Part shown: positions 41,884 to 52,139 of the stretch, one piece after another | How the letters are laid out: the number at the start of each line of letters is the position of its first letter | Position numbering within the stretch: position 1 is the stretch's first letter | Source of the DNA: Streptomyces bottropensis ATCC 25435 | GTDB lineage: Bacteria; Actinomycetota; Actinomycetes; Streptomycetales; Streptomycetaceae | Reading direction: 5' to 3' | Assembly (NCBI RefSeq): GCF_000383595.1 | Contig: NZ_KB911581.1 | Coordinates: 6,593,519 to 6,657,518 of the forward strand | DNA length: 64,000 bases | Made by a program: the position numbers and the translations under genes | Notes under the pieces: model-generated | What the model was told of the DNA's origin: nothing | The model's database searches: none | What the model saw: only the letters and a program-made list of their open reading frames with translations

Positions 41884-42603
41884 TTACCCGAGCCCGGGAC
41901 GGACTCCGAGTACCGCAGTGCCGACGCGCACATGTGTCGCTCCGGCCGCGACGGCCTCCTCGAGGTCCGCACTCATCCCGGCGGAGACCATGTTCGCAGC
42001 CGGATGGGCTCGGCGCAGGTCGGTCGACAAATCCATCAACCGCTCGAAAGCGGCCCGTTGCCGTCCGGCGTACTCCCCGGTGAGCGGCGCGACGGTCATC
42101 AGACCATCGACCCGCAGCCCCGGCGCCCCCGCGAGGAGGTCGGCCAACTCTTCGATCCCGTCCGGCCCGACACCTCCTCGCTCCCCCCGGCCGCCCGCGT
42201 CGGCGTCGAGCGCGACCTGGATGAGACATCCCACCTCGCGCCCGACCCGGACTGCCTCCTTCGACAGAGCCGTGACAAGCCTGGAACGATCGACGGACTG
42301 CACGAGATCCGCATAACGCACCACAGAGCGGACTTTGTTGGTCTGCAATTGCCCCACGAAATGCCACACAAGGGACAGATCCGAACATTCGGCGGCCTTG
42401 GGCGCCGCGTCCTGGTCCTTGTTCTCGGCGACATGACGCACACCGAGTTCCGACAGGATCCGCACATCGTCCGCCGGATAGGTCTTGGTCACCACGACCA
42501 GAGTGACCTCGTCCCGCCCGCGCCCCGCGGCCGCGCACGCCGCCGCGATGCGACCCTCCACCTTCGCCAGGTTCGCGGCGAGTTGTGCCTTACGGTCCGT
42601 CAT
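41884..42603 (-). CDS. YggS-family PLP-binding protein
   Basis: 239 residues from the ATG at 42603; an in-frame ATG at 42609 overlaps the pgeF stop codon (TGATG) and would add two residues. The PLP lysine is in L-V-V-V-T-K-T-Y-P (around residue 40). Other family segments are [10 protein letters not shown] (around 83), [18 protein letters not shown] and R-V-G-T-A-V-L-G. It is a PLP homeostasis protein with no known enzyme activity, usually found between ftsZ and sepF as here. Confidence 0.94.
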   Translation of the reverse strand: MTDRKAQLAANLAKVEGRIAAACAAAGRGRDEVTLVVVTKTYPADDVRILSELGVRHVAENKDQDAAPKAAECSDLSLVWHFVGQLQTNKVRSVVRYADLVQSVDRSRLVTALSKEAVRVGREVGCLIQVALDADAGGRGERGGVGPDGIEELADLLAGAPGLRVDGLMTVAPLTGEYAGRQRAAFERLMDLSTDLRRAHPAANMVSAGMSADLEEAVAAGATHVRVGTAVLGVRPGLG

Positions 42604-42608
42604 GCCCA

Positions 42609-43373
42609 TCAGTCCAGCCAGACATATCCCGCGAGTCGCCCTGTGGCGCCGTCGCGGCGGTACGAGAAGTGATCGCGCGACTCCAGCGTGCACACCGGCG
42701 ACTGCTCCCGGTCGTGCACCCCGAGGCGCTCCAGCTGTGCGTGCACTCCGGCGCACACATCCACGGACGGCGTGCCCCAACTGGTCTCGGCGTACGCGGC
42801 CGGCTCGACGGTGGCCACCTCGGCGCGCATCGCTTCGGGCACTTCGTAGCACCGGCCGCAGACGGCGGGTCCGGTCCGGGCGACGATCCGGGCGGGCTCG
42901 GCGCCGAGTTCGGTCATGGCCCGAACGGCGGCGGGGACGACCCCGGCGACCATGCCGGGCCGGCCCGCGTGGGCGGCGGCCGCGACCCCGGCGACGGGGT
43001 CGGCCAGCAGGACGGGTACGCAGTCGGCGGTGAGGACGGCGAGGGCGAGGCCGCGCCGGGTGGTGACGATCGCGTCGACGGACGGGATGTCGCCGGAACC
43101 GGAGCCTGAGCCCGGGGCCGGGCCGGAGCCGGAGCCCCAGGGTCCGTCGACCACGGCCACGTCCGCGCCGTGCACCTGGTTCATCCAGACGACCCGGTCC
43201 GGTTCCAGACCCAGCGACTTGGCCGCCAGCTCCCGGTTCGTCGTCACGGCGCCGGCGTCGTCCCCGACCGCCCCGCCGAGATTGAGCTGCTCATACGGAG
43301 CGGCGCTCACCCCGTCCCACCTGTCGGTGAAGGCGAAGTGCGCGCCGCCCACGTGCTCGTGCCGTCCTATCAC
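42609..43373 (-). CDS. pgeF: PgeF/YlmD-family laccase-domain protein
   Basis: 254 residues from a GTG at 43373 overlapping the ftsZ stop codon (GTGA). Metal-site motifs are N-Q-V-H-G-A-D-V (around residue 65), [11 protein letters not shown] (around 120) and A-A-A-H-A-G-R (around 138). The family includes peptidoglycan-editing factor PgeF and purine nucleoside phosphorylase activities. A Gly/Ser/Pro insertion around residues 78-96 ([12 protein letters not shown]) looks like a recent repeat expansion in a loop. Role in wall editing is inferred from the family and the dcw context. Confidence 0.9.
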   Translation of the reverse strand: MIGRHEHVGGAHFAFTDRWDGVSAAPYEQLNLGGAVGDDAGAVTTNRELAAKSLGLEPDRVVWMNQVHGADVAVVDGPWGSGSGPAPGSGSGSGDIPSVDAIVTTRRGLALAVLTADCVPVLLADPVAGVAAAAHAGRPGMVAGVVPAAVRAMTELGAEPARIVARTGPAVCGRCYEVPEAMRAEVATVEPAAYAETSWGTPSVDVCAGVHAQLERLGVHDREQSPVCTLESRDHFSYRRDGATGRLAGYVWLD

Positions 43374-44563
43374 TTGAGGAAGTCCGGCACGTCCAGCTCC
43401 TCCGCCGCACTGTCCGAGTAGGACCGGGACGGCGGGACCGGCGGGGCGACGGGCACCTCGTTCACCGGCTCGGGGGCGGGCGCCGGCTCCTCCTTCGGCT
43501 TGACGCTGCCGAGCGAGCCGAAGGACGGCCGGCTCTCGGCGGCGGGCCGGACCGGCGCCGGCTCCTCGCGCTTGGCCGCGGCCGAGCCGAGGATGTTGTC
43601 CCGCTTGGCCGGGGGCTGGCCGCCGTCGAACCCGGCCGCGATGACCGTGACCCGAACCTCGTCGCCGAGCGCGTCGTCGATGACCGCGCCGAAGATGATG
43701 TTGGCCTCGGGGTGGGCGGCCTCGCTGACCAGCTGTGCGGCCTCGTTGATCTCGAACAGACCGAGGTCGGAGCCACCGGAGATGGAGAGCAGCACGCCCC
43801 GGGCGCCGTCGATGGACGCCTCCAGCAGCGGCGAGGAGATCGCCATCTCGGCGGCGGCCACCGCGCGGTCGTCGCCGCGGGCCGAGCCGATGCCCATGAG
43901 GGCCGAACCGGCCTCGGACATCACGGACTTGACGTCGGCGAAGTCGAGGTTGATCAGGCCGGGCGTGGTGATGAGGTCGGTGATGCCCTGGACACCGGAG
44001 AGCAGGACCTGATCGGCCGACTTGAAGGCGTCCAGCACCGAGACCTGGCGGTCCGAGATGGACAGCAGCCGGTCGTTCGGGATGACGATGAGGGTGTCGA
44101 CCTCTTCGCGGAGTTCCGCGATGCCGTCCTCGGCCTGGTTGGCGCGGCGGCGGCCCTCGAAGGTGAAGGGGCGGGTGACCACGCCGATGGTGAGGGCGCC
44201 CAGCGAGCGGGCGATGTTGGCCACGACGGGCGCGCCGCCGGTGCCGGTGCCGCCGCCCTCGCCGGCCGTCACGAAGACCATGTCGGCCCCCTTGAGGACC
44301 TCCTCGATCTCCTCGCGGTGGTCCTCGGCCGCCTTGCGGCCGACGGCCGGGTTGGCACCGGCGCCGAGTCCGCGGGTGAGTTCGCGGCCGACGTCGAGCT
44401 TGACGTCGGCGTCGCTCATCAACAGAGCTTGCGCGTCGGTGTTGATGGCGATGAACTCGACGCCCTTGAGACCGACCTCGATCATCCGGTTGATGGCATT
44501 GACACCACCGCCGCCGACACCGATGACTTTGATGACTGCGAGGTAGTTCTGCGGTGCTGCCAC
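43370..44563 (-). CDS. ftsZ: Tubulin-like division protein FtsZ
   Basis: 397 residues from the GTG at 44563 (GAGAGG eight bases upstream). GTP binding: [10 protein letters not shown] and [10 protein letters not shown] (around residue 105). The T7 synergy loop region is [10 protein letters not shown] ~70-residue Pro/Glu/Ala-rich linker follows, and the C-terminal peptide ends D-V-P-D-F-L-K, the site bound by SepF. It forms Z-ladders in sporulating hyphae. It has its own upstream gap (279 bp) after ftsQ, so it can be regulated apart from the mur genes. Confidence 0.98.
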   Translation of the reverse strand: MAAPQNYLAVIKVIGVGGGGVNAINRMIEVGLKGVEFIAINTDAQALLMSDADVKLDVGRELTRGLGAGANPAVGRKAAEDHREEIEEVLKGADMVFVTAGEGGGTGTGGAPVVANIARSLGALTIGVVTRPFTFEGRRRANQAEDGIAELREEVDTLIVIPNDRLLSISDRQVSVLDAFKSADQVLLSGVQGITDLITTPGLINLDFADVKSVMSEAGSALMGIGSARGDDRAVAAAEMAISSPLLEASIDGARGVLLSISGGSDLGLFEINEAAQLVSEAAHPEANIIFGAVIDDALGDEVRVTVIAAGFDGGQPPAKRDNILGSAAAKREEPAPVRPAAESRPSFGSLGSVKPKEEPAPAPEPVNEVPVAPPVPPSRSYSDSAAEELDVPDFLK

Positions 44564-44842
44564 GTCGAAGGCCTCTCGCCTCGAGTTACGTGTCGCCGCT
44601 TCGCGGGGTACCCGTGATGCGACGACTGATGCCGAAGTGGGACGGTCCGAACGCCGACCCGAACCCTAACGCTGAAGTTTAGGGTTACCAGTGTGACTGT
44701 TCCTTGGACTCTTCCGAACAGGACACTAAGTCGACAAGTGGCGCACGTTCAACGAACACGCCGAACCTCCCGTTTTTCTTTTCACCCTATGTGATCAGGC
44801 ATAGCGATGCCCAACCAGGGTGCTGGCCTGCACCGATGCGCG
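44564..44842 (-). promoter_or_regulatory. ftsQ-ftsZ intergenic regulatory region
   Basis: The longest gap inside the division cluster (279 bp), A/T-rich compared with its surroundings. It holds an 8-bp palindrome, AACCCTAA (44662-44669) and TTAGGGTT (44679-44686). A GACAC element (44722-44726), the core of the WhiA motif, is present. On the minus strand a TTGAAC (44748-44753) and TAGTGT (44724-44729) pair with an 18-bp spacer is a weak promoter candidate. In S. coelicolor ftsZ has several promoters in this gap, including a sporulation-induced one; the individual start sites here are not proven. Confidence 0.7.
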
Positions 44843-45646
44843 TCAACTCCCTGATGACGCGGGCGCGGTGGGGACGCTCACATCGAAGTGCCCCGCGCCT
44901 GGGGCGGCTTTGATCAGGGCGGCGAGTGCGCGGGCCTTCGCGCGCCCCTTCTCCGCACTTCCCCACGCGACGGTGCGGTCCCCGGTCAACTCCAGCGTGA
45001 TGGAGTCGTAGGAACGGACCTTGACGACCAGGGTCTCGTGCGCGATCACGGCCGGAATGTCACCGGCGACCCGTACGGCCCCCCGTACGAGCCGGTCCTC
45101 ACCGAATCGCCGCAGACCGGCGGCGGACGAACCCGACCGGGACACCGTCAATTCCAGTACGGGAACCCCTTCCGGGGCGCGCGAAACCGTGGCAAAACGC
45201 ACCCCTTTCGCGTCCACTTCGACGTACTTGCCCGCATTTCCGGCCGCTTCGACAATCAGGACCGGAGTACGTTCGCGCACTTTCAGCCCGATTCCGTGGG
45301 GCCAGGAACGGGTGACCTCGACGGAGTCGATTCGCGGCAATTTCCGCAGCAGACGTGACTCGATCCCGTCGAGTTCGACGGAAATCAGCGGATCGCCGAG
45401 CGGTACGGCGGCGGCCCGGCGCACCTCCCCCACGGTGAGCACGCGGGTGCCCGACACGTACACCCGCTCCGCCCGCAGCCACGAGGAGCCGTACAGGGCC
45501 CAGACCGAGGCGCCGCCGATCAGCACGAGAGCGACCGCGACGGCGATCAGCACCCGGGGGCCGGGGAGCCGTCGCCGGGGCGGCGGGCCGGGGTCCAGAT
45601 CCTCGTCTGCGCCGCGTTCGGCGGTGGTCGGTCCGGCCACGCCCAC
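44843..45646 (-). CDS. ftsQ: Cell division protein FtsQ
   Basis: 267 residues from a GTG (45646; 45640 also possible). The short cytoplasmic N-terminus is acidic then basic (D-E-D-L-D-P-G-P-P-P-R-R-R). One membrane helix follows (V-L-I-A-V-A-V-A-L-V-L-I-G-G-A). A POTRA domain starts around L-R-A-E-R-V-Y-V-S-G. A beta domain follows (V-R-E-R-T-P-V-L-I-V-E). It belongs to the FtsQ-L-B divisome scaffold, nonessential for growth but needed for sporulation septa in Streptomyces. murC, often next to it, is absent. Confidence 0.95.
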   Translation of the reverse strand: MGVAGPTTAERGADEDLDPGPPPRRRLPGPRVLIAVAVALVLIGGASVWALYGSSWLRAERVYVSGTRVLTVGEVRRAAAVPLGDPLISVELDGIESRLLRKLPRIDSVEVTRSWPHGIGLKVRERTPVLIVEAAGNAGKYVEVDAKGVRFATVSRAPEGVPVLELTVSRSGSSAAGLRRFGEDRLVRGAVRVAGDIPAVIAHETLVVKVRSYDSITLELTGDRTVAWGSAEKGRAKARALAALIKAAPGAGHFDVSVPTAPASSGS

Positions 45647-45698
45647 TCCCTCTCCTGGCCCGGTTCGCCTCCGGGCGCCTCAGCCGGCGAACCGCTCC

Positions 45699-46796
45699 CT
45701 AGCGGTGTCCACGCCGGGCGGCGATCGCCTCGTACACCATCCCGACGAGCAGGTCGTCGGCGTCCCTGCGGCCGAACTCGCTGGCCGCGCGGGACATCTC
45801 GTAGAGCCGGTGCGGGTCGGCGAGGACGGGCAGGACGTGTCGCTGCACCCACTGGGGCGTCAGCTCCGCGTCGTCGACCAGCAGTCCGCCGCCGGCCTTG
45901 ACCACCGGCTGGGCGTTCAGTCGCTGTTCGCCGTTGCCGATGGGCAGCGGGACGTAGGCGGCCGGGAGCCCGACGGCGGAGAGTTCGGCGACGGTCATCG
46001 CGCCCGCGCGGCAGAGCATCATGTCGGCCGCGGCGTACGCGAGATCCATCCGGTCCACGTACGGTACCGGGATGTACGGGGGCATCCCCGGCATCTGGTG
46101 CACCTGCGGCAGTTCGTTCTTCGGGCCGACCGCGTGCAGGATCTGGATCCCGGCCTGCTGGAGGTAGGGCGCGACCTGCTGGACGACCTCGTTGAGGCGG
46201 CGGGCGCCCTGGGAGCCGCCGGAGACCAGCAGGGTCGGCAGGTTCGGGTCGAGGCCGAACATCGCGCGGGCCTCGGGGCGGGCGGCGGCCCGGTCGAGGG
46301 TGGCGATGGCGCGGCGCAGCGGGATGCCGATGTAGCGGGCGTCACGGAGCTTGCTGTCCGGGGTGGAGACGGCGACCTGGGCCGCGTACCGGGAGCCGAT
46401 CTTGTTGGCGAGGCCGGGGCGGGCGTTGGCCTCGTGGACGACGATCGGCACGCCGAGGCGCTTGGCGGCCAGATAGCCGGGCAGGGCGACGTAGCCGCCG
46501 AAGCCGACGACCGCGTCGGCCTTGGTGCGCTCCAGGATCTGCTCGGTCGCCTTGATCGTGCCGCGCAGCCGGCCGGGCACGGTGATCAGCTCGGGGGTGG
46601 GCTTGCGCGGCAGGGGCACGGCGGGGATCAGCGCGAGTTCGTAACCGCGCTCGGGGACGAGGCGTGTTTCGAGGCCGCGCTCCGTGCCCAGGGCCGTGAT
46701 GCCCACGGTCGGGTCCTGCCTGCGCAGGGCGTCCGCGAGCGCGAGCGCGGGCTCGATGTGACCGGCGGTTCCGCCACCGGCGAGTACGACATGCAC
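45699..46796 (-). CDS. murG: UDP-GlcNAc:lipid I transferase MurG
   Basis: 365 residues. The N-terminal glycine-rich [13 protein letters not shown] contacts the lipid-linked acceptor. G-F-G-G-Y-V-A-L-P is around residue 97, [11 protein letters not shown] around 192, and [10 protein letters not shown] (around 267) is the UDP-GlcNAc site. MurG adds GlcNAc to lipid I to give lipid II on the inner face of the membrane. It follows ftsW by six bases, so the two are in one transcript. Start at the ATG at 46796. Confidence 0.97.
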   Translation of the reverse strand: MHVVLAGGGTAGHIEPALALADALRRQDPTVGITALGTERGLETRLVPERGYELALIPAVPLPRKPTPELITVPGRLRGTIKATEQILERTKADAVVGFGGYVALPGYLAAKRLGVPIVVHEANARPGLANKIGSRYAAQVAVSTPDSKLRDARYIGIPLRRAIATLDRAAARPEARAMFGLDPNLPTLLVSGGSQGARRLNEVVQQVAPYLQQAGIQILHAVGPKNELPQVHQMPGMPPYIPVPYVDRMDLAYAAADMMLCRAGAMTVAELSAVGLPAAYVPLPIGNGEQRLNAQPVVKAGGGLLVDDAELTPQWVQRHVLPVLADPHRLYEMSRAASEFGRRDADDLLVGMVYEAIAARRGHR

Positions 46797-46802
46797 CGAA
46801 AT

Positions 46803-48152
46803 TCACCGCTCTCCGGACGGACGTGCCGAGGCACGCCGTCGCATCGTGTTCCATCTCCCTGGCCCCGAAGGGCCGCCGCCACGCTTTCTACCAAAGCGGG
46901 GTTGCCGCATGGCCAGCGCCGCCCGCGCCGCGGGTTCGTCGCGCGCGAAGGCGATCAGCAACCCGATGGCGAACATGGTCGGCAGCAGGGCGGACCCTCC
47001 GTAGGAGAACAGCGGGAGCGGGACTCCGGCGATCGGCAGCAGACCGAGCACCGCACCGATGTTGATCACTGCCTGAGCGGTGATCCAGGTGGTCACGCCT
47101 CCCGCGGCATACCTGACGAAGGGGTCCTCCGTGCGTCCGGCCACGCGGATACCCGCATAGCCTAGAGCCGCGAAGAGGGCGAGCACCGACAGCGTCCCCG
47201 CGAGGCCCAGTTCCTCGCCGGTGACGGCGAAGATGAAGTCGGTGTGCGCTTCCGGGAGTTGGCCCCATTTTTCCACACTGGCGCCCAGTCCCGAGCCGAA
47301 GATCCCGCCCGAGGCGAGCGCGTAGATGCCGTGCACGGCCTGCCAGCAGTCGGCGCCGTCGGTACGGGGTTCGGTGGCTCCGATGCAGGCCAGGCGGGCC
47401 ATACGGTTCTCGCTGGTCCTGATCAGGACGAACCCGATGAACCCGGCGACGGACAGCACGCCCACGAACAGCCGCGTCGGCGCCCCGGCCAGCCACAGCA
47501 GGCCGAACAGGATCGCCGTGAGAATGATCGCGGTGCCCATGTCGCCGCCGAGCATGATCAGCCCGAGCAGCATGAACGCCACCGGCACGAGCGGCACGAG
47601 CATGTGCTTCCACTGGGTCAGCAGCCGCTTGTCCTCCTTGCGGGCCATCAGGTCGGCACCCCAGAGCACCAGCGCCAGCTTGCCGAACTCGCTGGGCTGG
47701 ATCTGGAAGGAGCCGCCGATGGCGATCCAGTTCTGGTTGCCGTTGATCGACTGCCCTATTCCGGGCACCTGAACCAGGGCCATCAGGAACACACAGCCGG
47801 CCAGCAGCGGGTAGGCCAGCGCCCGGTGCAGCTTGACCGGCATCCGCGAGGCCGTGAGCAGCAGCGCGGTGCCGATCGCGGCCGCGAGGAACTGCTTGCG
47901 GAAGAAGAAGGTCCCCGGCAGCGACTTCTGCAGCGCCGTGATCTGCGAGGCCGAGTAGACCATCACCAGGCCCAGCACGGTGATCAGCAGGCTGCCGCCG
48001 AGAATCAGGTAGTAGGCGGTCAGCGGCCGGTCCCAGGCCTTGCGCGCCCGGGTGAGCAGCCGCCGCACGGGGTTCTCGCGCGGCGGCCGGGAGACGGGCG
48101 GCCGTCGTGTGACGCGCTGGAGGGGCGCACGGCTCGTACGGCTACCGGGCAT
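46803..48152 (-). CDS. ftsW: Septal glycosyltransferase FtsW (SEDS family)
   Basis: 449 residues from the ATG at 48152 (a GTG at 48161 would add three). After a basic N-terminus it has about ten membrane helices. Family motifs are V-M-V-Y-S-A-S, G-N-Q-N-W-I-A-I-G-G, Q-P-S-E-F-G-K-L-A-L, and near the end P-L-F-S-Y-G-G-S-A-L. A Cys-bearing loop, C-I-G-A-T-E-P-R-T-D-G-A-D-C, lies around residues 240-255 and could form an outside disulfide. FtsW polymerises lipid II with FtsI. The C-terminus is basic (R-K-R-G-G-G-P). Confidence 0.96.
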   Translation of the reverse strand: MPGSRTSRAPLQRVTRRPPVSRPPRENPVRRLLTRARKAWDRPLTAYYLILGGSLLITVLGLVMVYSASQITALQKSLPGTFFFRKQFLAAAIGTALLLTASRMPVKLHRALAYPLLAGCVFLMALVQVPGIGQSINGNQNWIAIGGSFQIQPSEFGKLALVLWGADLMARKEDKRLLTQWKHMLVPLVPVAFMLLGLIMLGGDMGTAIILTAILFGLLWLAGAPTRLFVGVLSVAGFIGFVLIRTSENRMARLACIGATEPRTDGADCWQAVHGIYALASGGIFGSGLGASVEKWGQLPEAHTDFIFAVTGEELGLAGTLSVLALFAALGYAGIRVAGRTEDPFVRYAAGGVTTWITAQAVINIGAVLGLLPIAGVPLPLFSYGGSALLPTMFAIGLLIAFARDEPAARAALAMRQPRFGRKRGGGPSGPGRWNTMRRRASARPSGER

Positions 48153-48240
48153 CGGGGGCACCCTCGCCGCCGACCGAACGGATCCGTGTCACGCGTCCCT
48201 CCCAGGGTCACCCGGCGCCGCCAGGCGGGGCCGGGCCGGG

Positions 48241-49653
48241 TCAGCCGTCCGCGGGGGAGAGTCCGCGCACAGCCTCCGCGAACGCGTCCCCACGCTTGTT
48301 GTAGTTGACGAACATGTCCATCGACGCACAGGCCGGCGCCAGGAGCACGGTGTCGCCCGCCCGCGCCAGCGTCCGCGCCTCGCGGACAGCGGCGAGCATC
48401 GCCCCAGTGTCGGTCCGGTCGAGGTCGACCACCGGCACTTCGGGCGCGTGTCGCGCGAGCGCTTCCCGGATCAGCGCGCGGTCCGCGCCGATCAGCACGG
48501 CGCCCCGCAGCCGCCCGGCCGCACCGGCGACGAGCTCGTCGAAGGTCGCGCCCTTGGCGAGTCCGCCCGCGATCCACACGATCGACTCGTAGGCGGCCAA
48601 CGAGGCCTGCGCCGCGTGCGTGTTGGTGGCCTTGGAGTCGTCGATGTACGCGACGCCGTCCACGTCGGCCACGTGCGCGATGCGGTGCGCGTCCGGCGTG
48701 AAGGCCCGCAGGCCGTCCCGTACGGCCGCGGCGGGCACCCCGTAGGCGCGGGCGAGGGCGGCCGCGGCGAGGGCGTTGGCGATGTTGTGGGGGGCCGGCG
48801 GGTTCACGTCCGAGATCTCGGCGAGTTCCTGGGCGTTCTTCTGCCGGTTCTCGACGAAGGCGCGGTCGACCAGGATGCCGTCGACGACGCCCAGTTGGGA
48901 CGGCCCCGGGGTGCCGAGCGTGAACCCGACGGCCCGGCAGCCCTCCTCGACGTCCGCCTCGCGCACCAGATCCTCGGTCGCCTTGTCGGCCAGGTTGTAG
49001 ACGCAGGCGACCCGGTTGCCCTCGTAGACGCGGCCCTTGTCGGCGGCGTACGCCTCCATGGAGCCGTGCCAGTCGAGGTGGTCGGGGGCGAGGTTGAGGA
49101 CGGCGGCGGAGTGGGCGCGCAGCGAGGGCGCCCAGTGGAGCTGGTAGCTGGACAGCTCGACGGCCAGGACGTCGTAGGGCTCGTCACCGAGGACCACGTC
49201 CAGCAGCGAGACCCCGATGTTCCCGACGGCGGCCGTGCGCAGGCCAGCGGCTTCCAGGATGGAGGCGAGCATCTGGACCGTGGTGGTCTTGCCGTTGGTG
49301 CCCGTGACGGCCAGCCAGGGGGCCGCGCCCGGCCCCCGGAGCCGCCAGGCCAGCTCGACGTCGCCCCAGATCTCCAGGCCGGCCGCGCGGGCCGCGTCGA
49401 ACAGCGGCTTGTCGGGCTTCCAGCCGGGGGCGGTGACGACGAGTTCGGTGCCCTCGGGCAGGGTGGCGCCGTCGCCGAGGCGCACGGTGATGCCGAGCGC
49501 CTCCAGGTCGGCCGCCTGCGCACGGGCGCGTTCGTCGTCGCCGTCGTTGACGACGGTGACGGCCGCGCCGAGGCCGTGCAGGACCTTGGCCGCCGGGATG
49601 CCCGAGACGCCGAGCCCGGCGACGGTGACGCGCTTGCCCTGCCAGTCGGTCAC
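48241..49653 (-). CDS. murD: UDP-MurNAc-L-Ala:D-Glu ligase MurD
   Basis: 470 residues from the GTG at 49653, overlapping the mraY stop codon (GTGA). Mur ligase signatures: N-terminal [10 protein letters not shown] (UDP site), the P-loop G-T-N-G-K-T-T-T (around residue 118), [10 protein letters not shown], and [10 protein letters not shown]. MurD adds D-Glu to UDP-MurNAc-L-Ala in the cytoplasm. It is followed by an 88-bp gap before ftsW. Confidence 0.97.
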   Translation of the reverse strand: MTDWQGKRVTVAGLGVSGIPAAKVLHGLGAAVTVVNDGDDERARAQAADLEALGITVRLGDGATLPEGTELVVTAPGWKPDKPLFDAARAAGLEIWGDVELAWRLRGPGAAPWLAVTGTNGKTTTVQMLASILEAAGLRTAAVGNIGVSLLDVVLGDEPYDVLAVELSSYQLHWAPSLRAHSAAVLNLAPDHLDWHGSMEAYAADKGRVYEGNRVACVYNLADKATEDLVREADVEEGCRAVGFTLGTPGPSQLGVVDGILVDRAFVENRQKNAQELAEISDVNPPAPHNIANALAAAALARAYGVPAAAVRDGLRAFTPDAHRIAHVADVDGVAYIDDSKATNTHAAQASLAAYESIVWIAGGLAKGATFDELVAGAAGRLRGAVLIGADRALIREALARHAPEVPVVDLDRTDTGAMLAAVREARTLARAGDTVLLAPACASMDMFVNYNKRGDAFAEAVRGLSPADG

Positions 49654-50723
49654 TTGTCGGCCGCCCATCCCGCGTAGAAGAGGCCCAGTCCGACGATCAC
49701 ACAGATGCCCTGGATGATCCAGAAACGGACCACGACGAGGACCTCGGACCAGCCCTTGAGCTCGAAGTGGTGCTGGAGCGGGGCCATGCGGAACACCCGC
49801 TTGCCGGTCAGCTTGAAGGAGCCGACCTGGATGACGACCGACATCGTGATGAGGACGAACAGACCGCCGAGGAGCGCGAGCAGCAGCTCGGTGCGGGAGC
49901 AGATCGCGAGACCGGCGAGCGCGCCGCCGAGGGCCAGCGAACCGGTGTCGCCCATGAAGATCTTCGCGGGCGAGGTGTTCCACCACAGGAAGCCCAGGCA
50001 GGCGCCCATCAGCGCGGAGGCCACGATCGCCAGGTCGAGCGGATCTCGTACCTCGTAGCAGGCGGAGGGGTTGGTCAGGGTCTGCGTGTTGGCGCAGGAC
50101 TCCTGGAACTGCCAGACGCCGATGAAGGTGTACGCGCCGAAGACGAGGACGGAGGCGCCGGTGGCGAGGCCGTCCAGACCGTCGGTCAGGTTCACGCCGT
50201 TCGACATGGCGAGGATCATGAACAGCGCCCAGATGACGAACAGCACCGGGCCGATGGTCCAGCCGAAGTCCTGGACGAAGGAGATCTTCGTGGAGGCCGG
50301 CGTCTGGTCGCGGGCGTCCGGGAACTGCAGCGCCAGGACCGCGAAGCCGATGCCGACGATCAGCTGGCCGGCCATCTTCGCCTTGGCCCGCAGACCGAGC
50401 GAACGGCGCTTGACGATCTTGATGTAGTCGTCGAGGAAGCCGACGAGACCCATGCCCGCCATCAGGCCGAGCACCAGCAGACCGGAGAAGGTCGGCGGCT
50501 GTCCCGAGATCACCTTGGCGAGGAAGTACGCGACGACCGTCGCCAGGATGAAGGCGATACCACCCATGGTCGGCGTACCGCGCTTGCTGGCGTGCTCGCG
50601 CGGGCCGTCGTCGCGGATGTACTGGCCGTAGCCCTTGCGGGCCAGCAGCTTGATCAGCAGCGGCGTGCCGACCAGGGTCAGGAAGAGGCCAATGACTCCT
50701 GCGAACAGGATCTGATTCATCAT
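49650..50723 (-). CDS. mraY: Phospho-MurNAc-pentapeptide transferase MraY
   Basis: 357 residues, about ten membrane helices. Active-site regions are F-L-D-D-Y-I-K (around residue 100), [10 protein letters not shown] (around 177) and [11 protein letters not shown] (around 257). The family His-rich motif [12 protein letters not shown] is near the C-terminus. MraY transfers the muropeptide from UDP to undecaprenyl phosphate, making lipid I. Stop and start overlaps link it to murD downstream and murF upstream. Confidence 0.97.
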   Translation of the reverse strand: MMNQILFAGVIGLFLTLVGTPLLIKLLARKGYGQYIRDDGPREHASKRGTPTMGGIAFILATVVAYFLAKVISGQPPTFSGLLVLGLMAGMGLVGFLDDYIKIVKRRSLGLRAKAKMAGQLIVGIGFAVLALQFPDARDQTPASTKISFVQDFGWTIGPVLFVIWALFMILAMSNGVNLTDGLDGLATGASVLVFGAYTFIGVWQFQESCANTQTLTNPSACYEVRDPLDLAIVASALMGACLGFLWWNTSPAKIFMGDTGSLALGGALAGLAICSRTELLLALLGGLFVLITMSVVIQVGSFKLTGKRVFRMAPLQHHFELKGWSEVLVVVRFWIIQGICVIVGLGLFYAGWAADK

Positions 50724-52135
50724 CGGGCGGCGACCTCACCCTCGTTGCCGCTGTCGAGCAGCGCCTGGGCCACGCTCTCGAGCCCGACCGACCGGGACGC
50801 CTTCACGAGCACGACGTCCCCCGGGCGCAACTGACTGCGCAACAGATCGATCGCCGCCTGTGCGTCGGACACGTGCACCGACTCCTCACCCCACGAACCC
50901 TCGTTATATGCGCCCAGTTGCAGCCAGGACGCTTCCCTGCCCCCGACCGCGACGAGCTTGCCGACATTGAGCCGGACGGCGAGCCGTCCGACCGCGTCGT
51001 GCTCGGCGAGCGATTCGTCCCCGAGCTCGGCCATCTTGCCGAGCACCGCCCAGGTCCGCCGCCCCTTGCCCATGGCTGCGAGGGCGCGCAGAGCGGCCCT
51101 CATGGACTCGGGGTTCGCGTTGTAGGCGTCGTTGACGACCGTCACGCCGTCCGGGCGCTCGGTGACCTCCATGCGCCAGCGGGAGAGGGAGCCCGCCTCG
51201 GAGAGCGCGGTGGCGATCTCGTCTGCGGACATGCCCAGCTCATGGGCGACGGCGGCCGCGGCGAGCGCGTTCGACACGTGGTGCTCACCGTACAGGCGCA
51301 TGGTCACATCGCTTGCACCGGAGGGTGTGTGAAGCCTGAAGGCGGGCTGTCCGGCGTCCGTGAGCGTGACGTTCTCGGCGCGTACGTCCGCTTCGCCGGA
51401 CTCTCCGAAGAGGATCACCCGGGCCTTCGTACGGGACGCCATGGCCCGCACGAGGGGGTCGTCGGCGTTGAGGATCGCCGCGCCGCCCTCCTGCGCGGAC
51501 GGCAGGGCCTCCACCAGCTCGCCCTTGGCCTGCGCGATCTGTTCGCGGCCGCCGAACTCGCCGATGTGGGCGGTGCCGACGTTCAGGACGAGGCCGATCC
51601 TCGGCGGGGTCAGGTCGGTGAGGTACCGGATGTGGCCGATGCCCCGGGCGCCCATCTCCAGCACCAGGAAACGGGTCTCCTCGGTGGCGCTGAGCGCGGT
51701 GAGGGGCAGCCCGATCTCGTTGTTGAGGGAGCCGGGCGTGAACACGGTCGGCGCCTTGCGCTGGAGCACCTGGGCGACGAGGTCCTTGGTGCTGGTCTTG
51801 CCCGCGGAGCCGGTGAGGGCCACGAGGGTCGTGCCGAGCTTGCGGACGACGTGCCGGGCGAGGGCGCCGAGCGCCGCCTGGACGTCGGGCACGACGATCG
51901 CGGGCACGCCGACGGGACGGGACGCCAGCACCGCTGCCGCACCCGCCTCGACGACCGCGGCCGCGAAGTCGTGTCCGTCCACGCGCTCGCCCGCGAAGGC
52001 GACGAAGAGGCTGCCGGGACCCACCTCACGGGAGTCCCGGACGACCGGTCCGGTGACCAGCGCCGACGGATCCGGTATGTCGTGCGTCTGCCCGCCGACG
52101 ACTTCTGCGATCTCGGCGAGAGAGAGGGCGATCAC
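50720..52135 (-). CDS. murF: UDP-MurNAc-tripeptide:D-Ala-D-Ala ligase MurF
   Basis: 471 residues from the GTG at 52135, four bases after the murE stop codon. It has the P-loop G-S-A-G-K-T-S-T-K (around residue 113), [20 protein letters not shown] and [10 protein letters not shown]. MurF completes the pentapeptide precursor by adding D-Ala-D-Ala. The upstream extension to 52300 is inside murE and not used. Its stop codon overlaps the mraY start. Confidence 0.97.
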   Translation of the reverse strand: MIALSLAEIAEVVGGQTHDIPDPSALVTGPVVRDSREVGPGSLFVAFAGERVDGHDFAAAVVEAGAAAVLASRPVGVPAIVVPDVQAALGALARHVVRKLGTTLVALTGSAGKTSTKDLVAQVLQRKAPTVFTPGSLNNEIGLPLTALSATEETRFLVLEMGARGIGHIRYLTDLTPPRIGLVLNVGTAHIGEFGGREQIAQAKGELVEALPSAQEGGAAILNADDPLVRAMASRTKARVILFGESGEADVRAENVTLTDAGQPAFRLHTPSGASDVTMRLYGEHHVSNALAAAAVAHELGMSADEIATALSEAGSLSRWRMEVTERPDGVTVVNDAYNANPESMRAALRALAAMGKGRRTWAVLGKMAELGDESLAEHDAVGRLAVRLNVGKLVAVGGREASWLQLGAYNEGSWGEESVHVSDAQAAIDLLRSQLRPGDVVLVKASRSVGLESVAQALLDSGNEGEVAAR

Positions 52136-52139
52136 AAGT

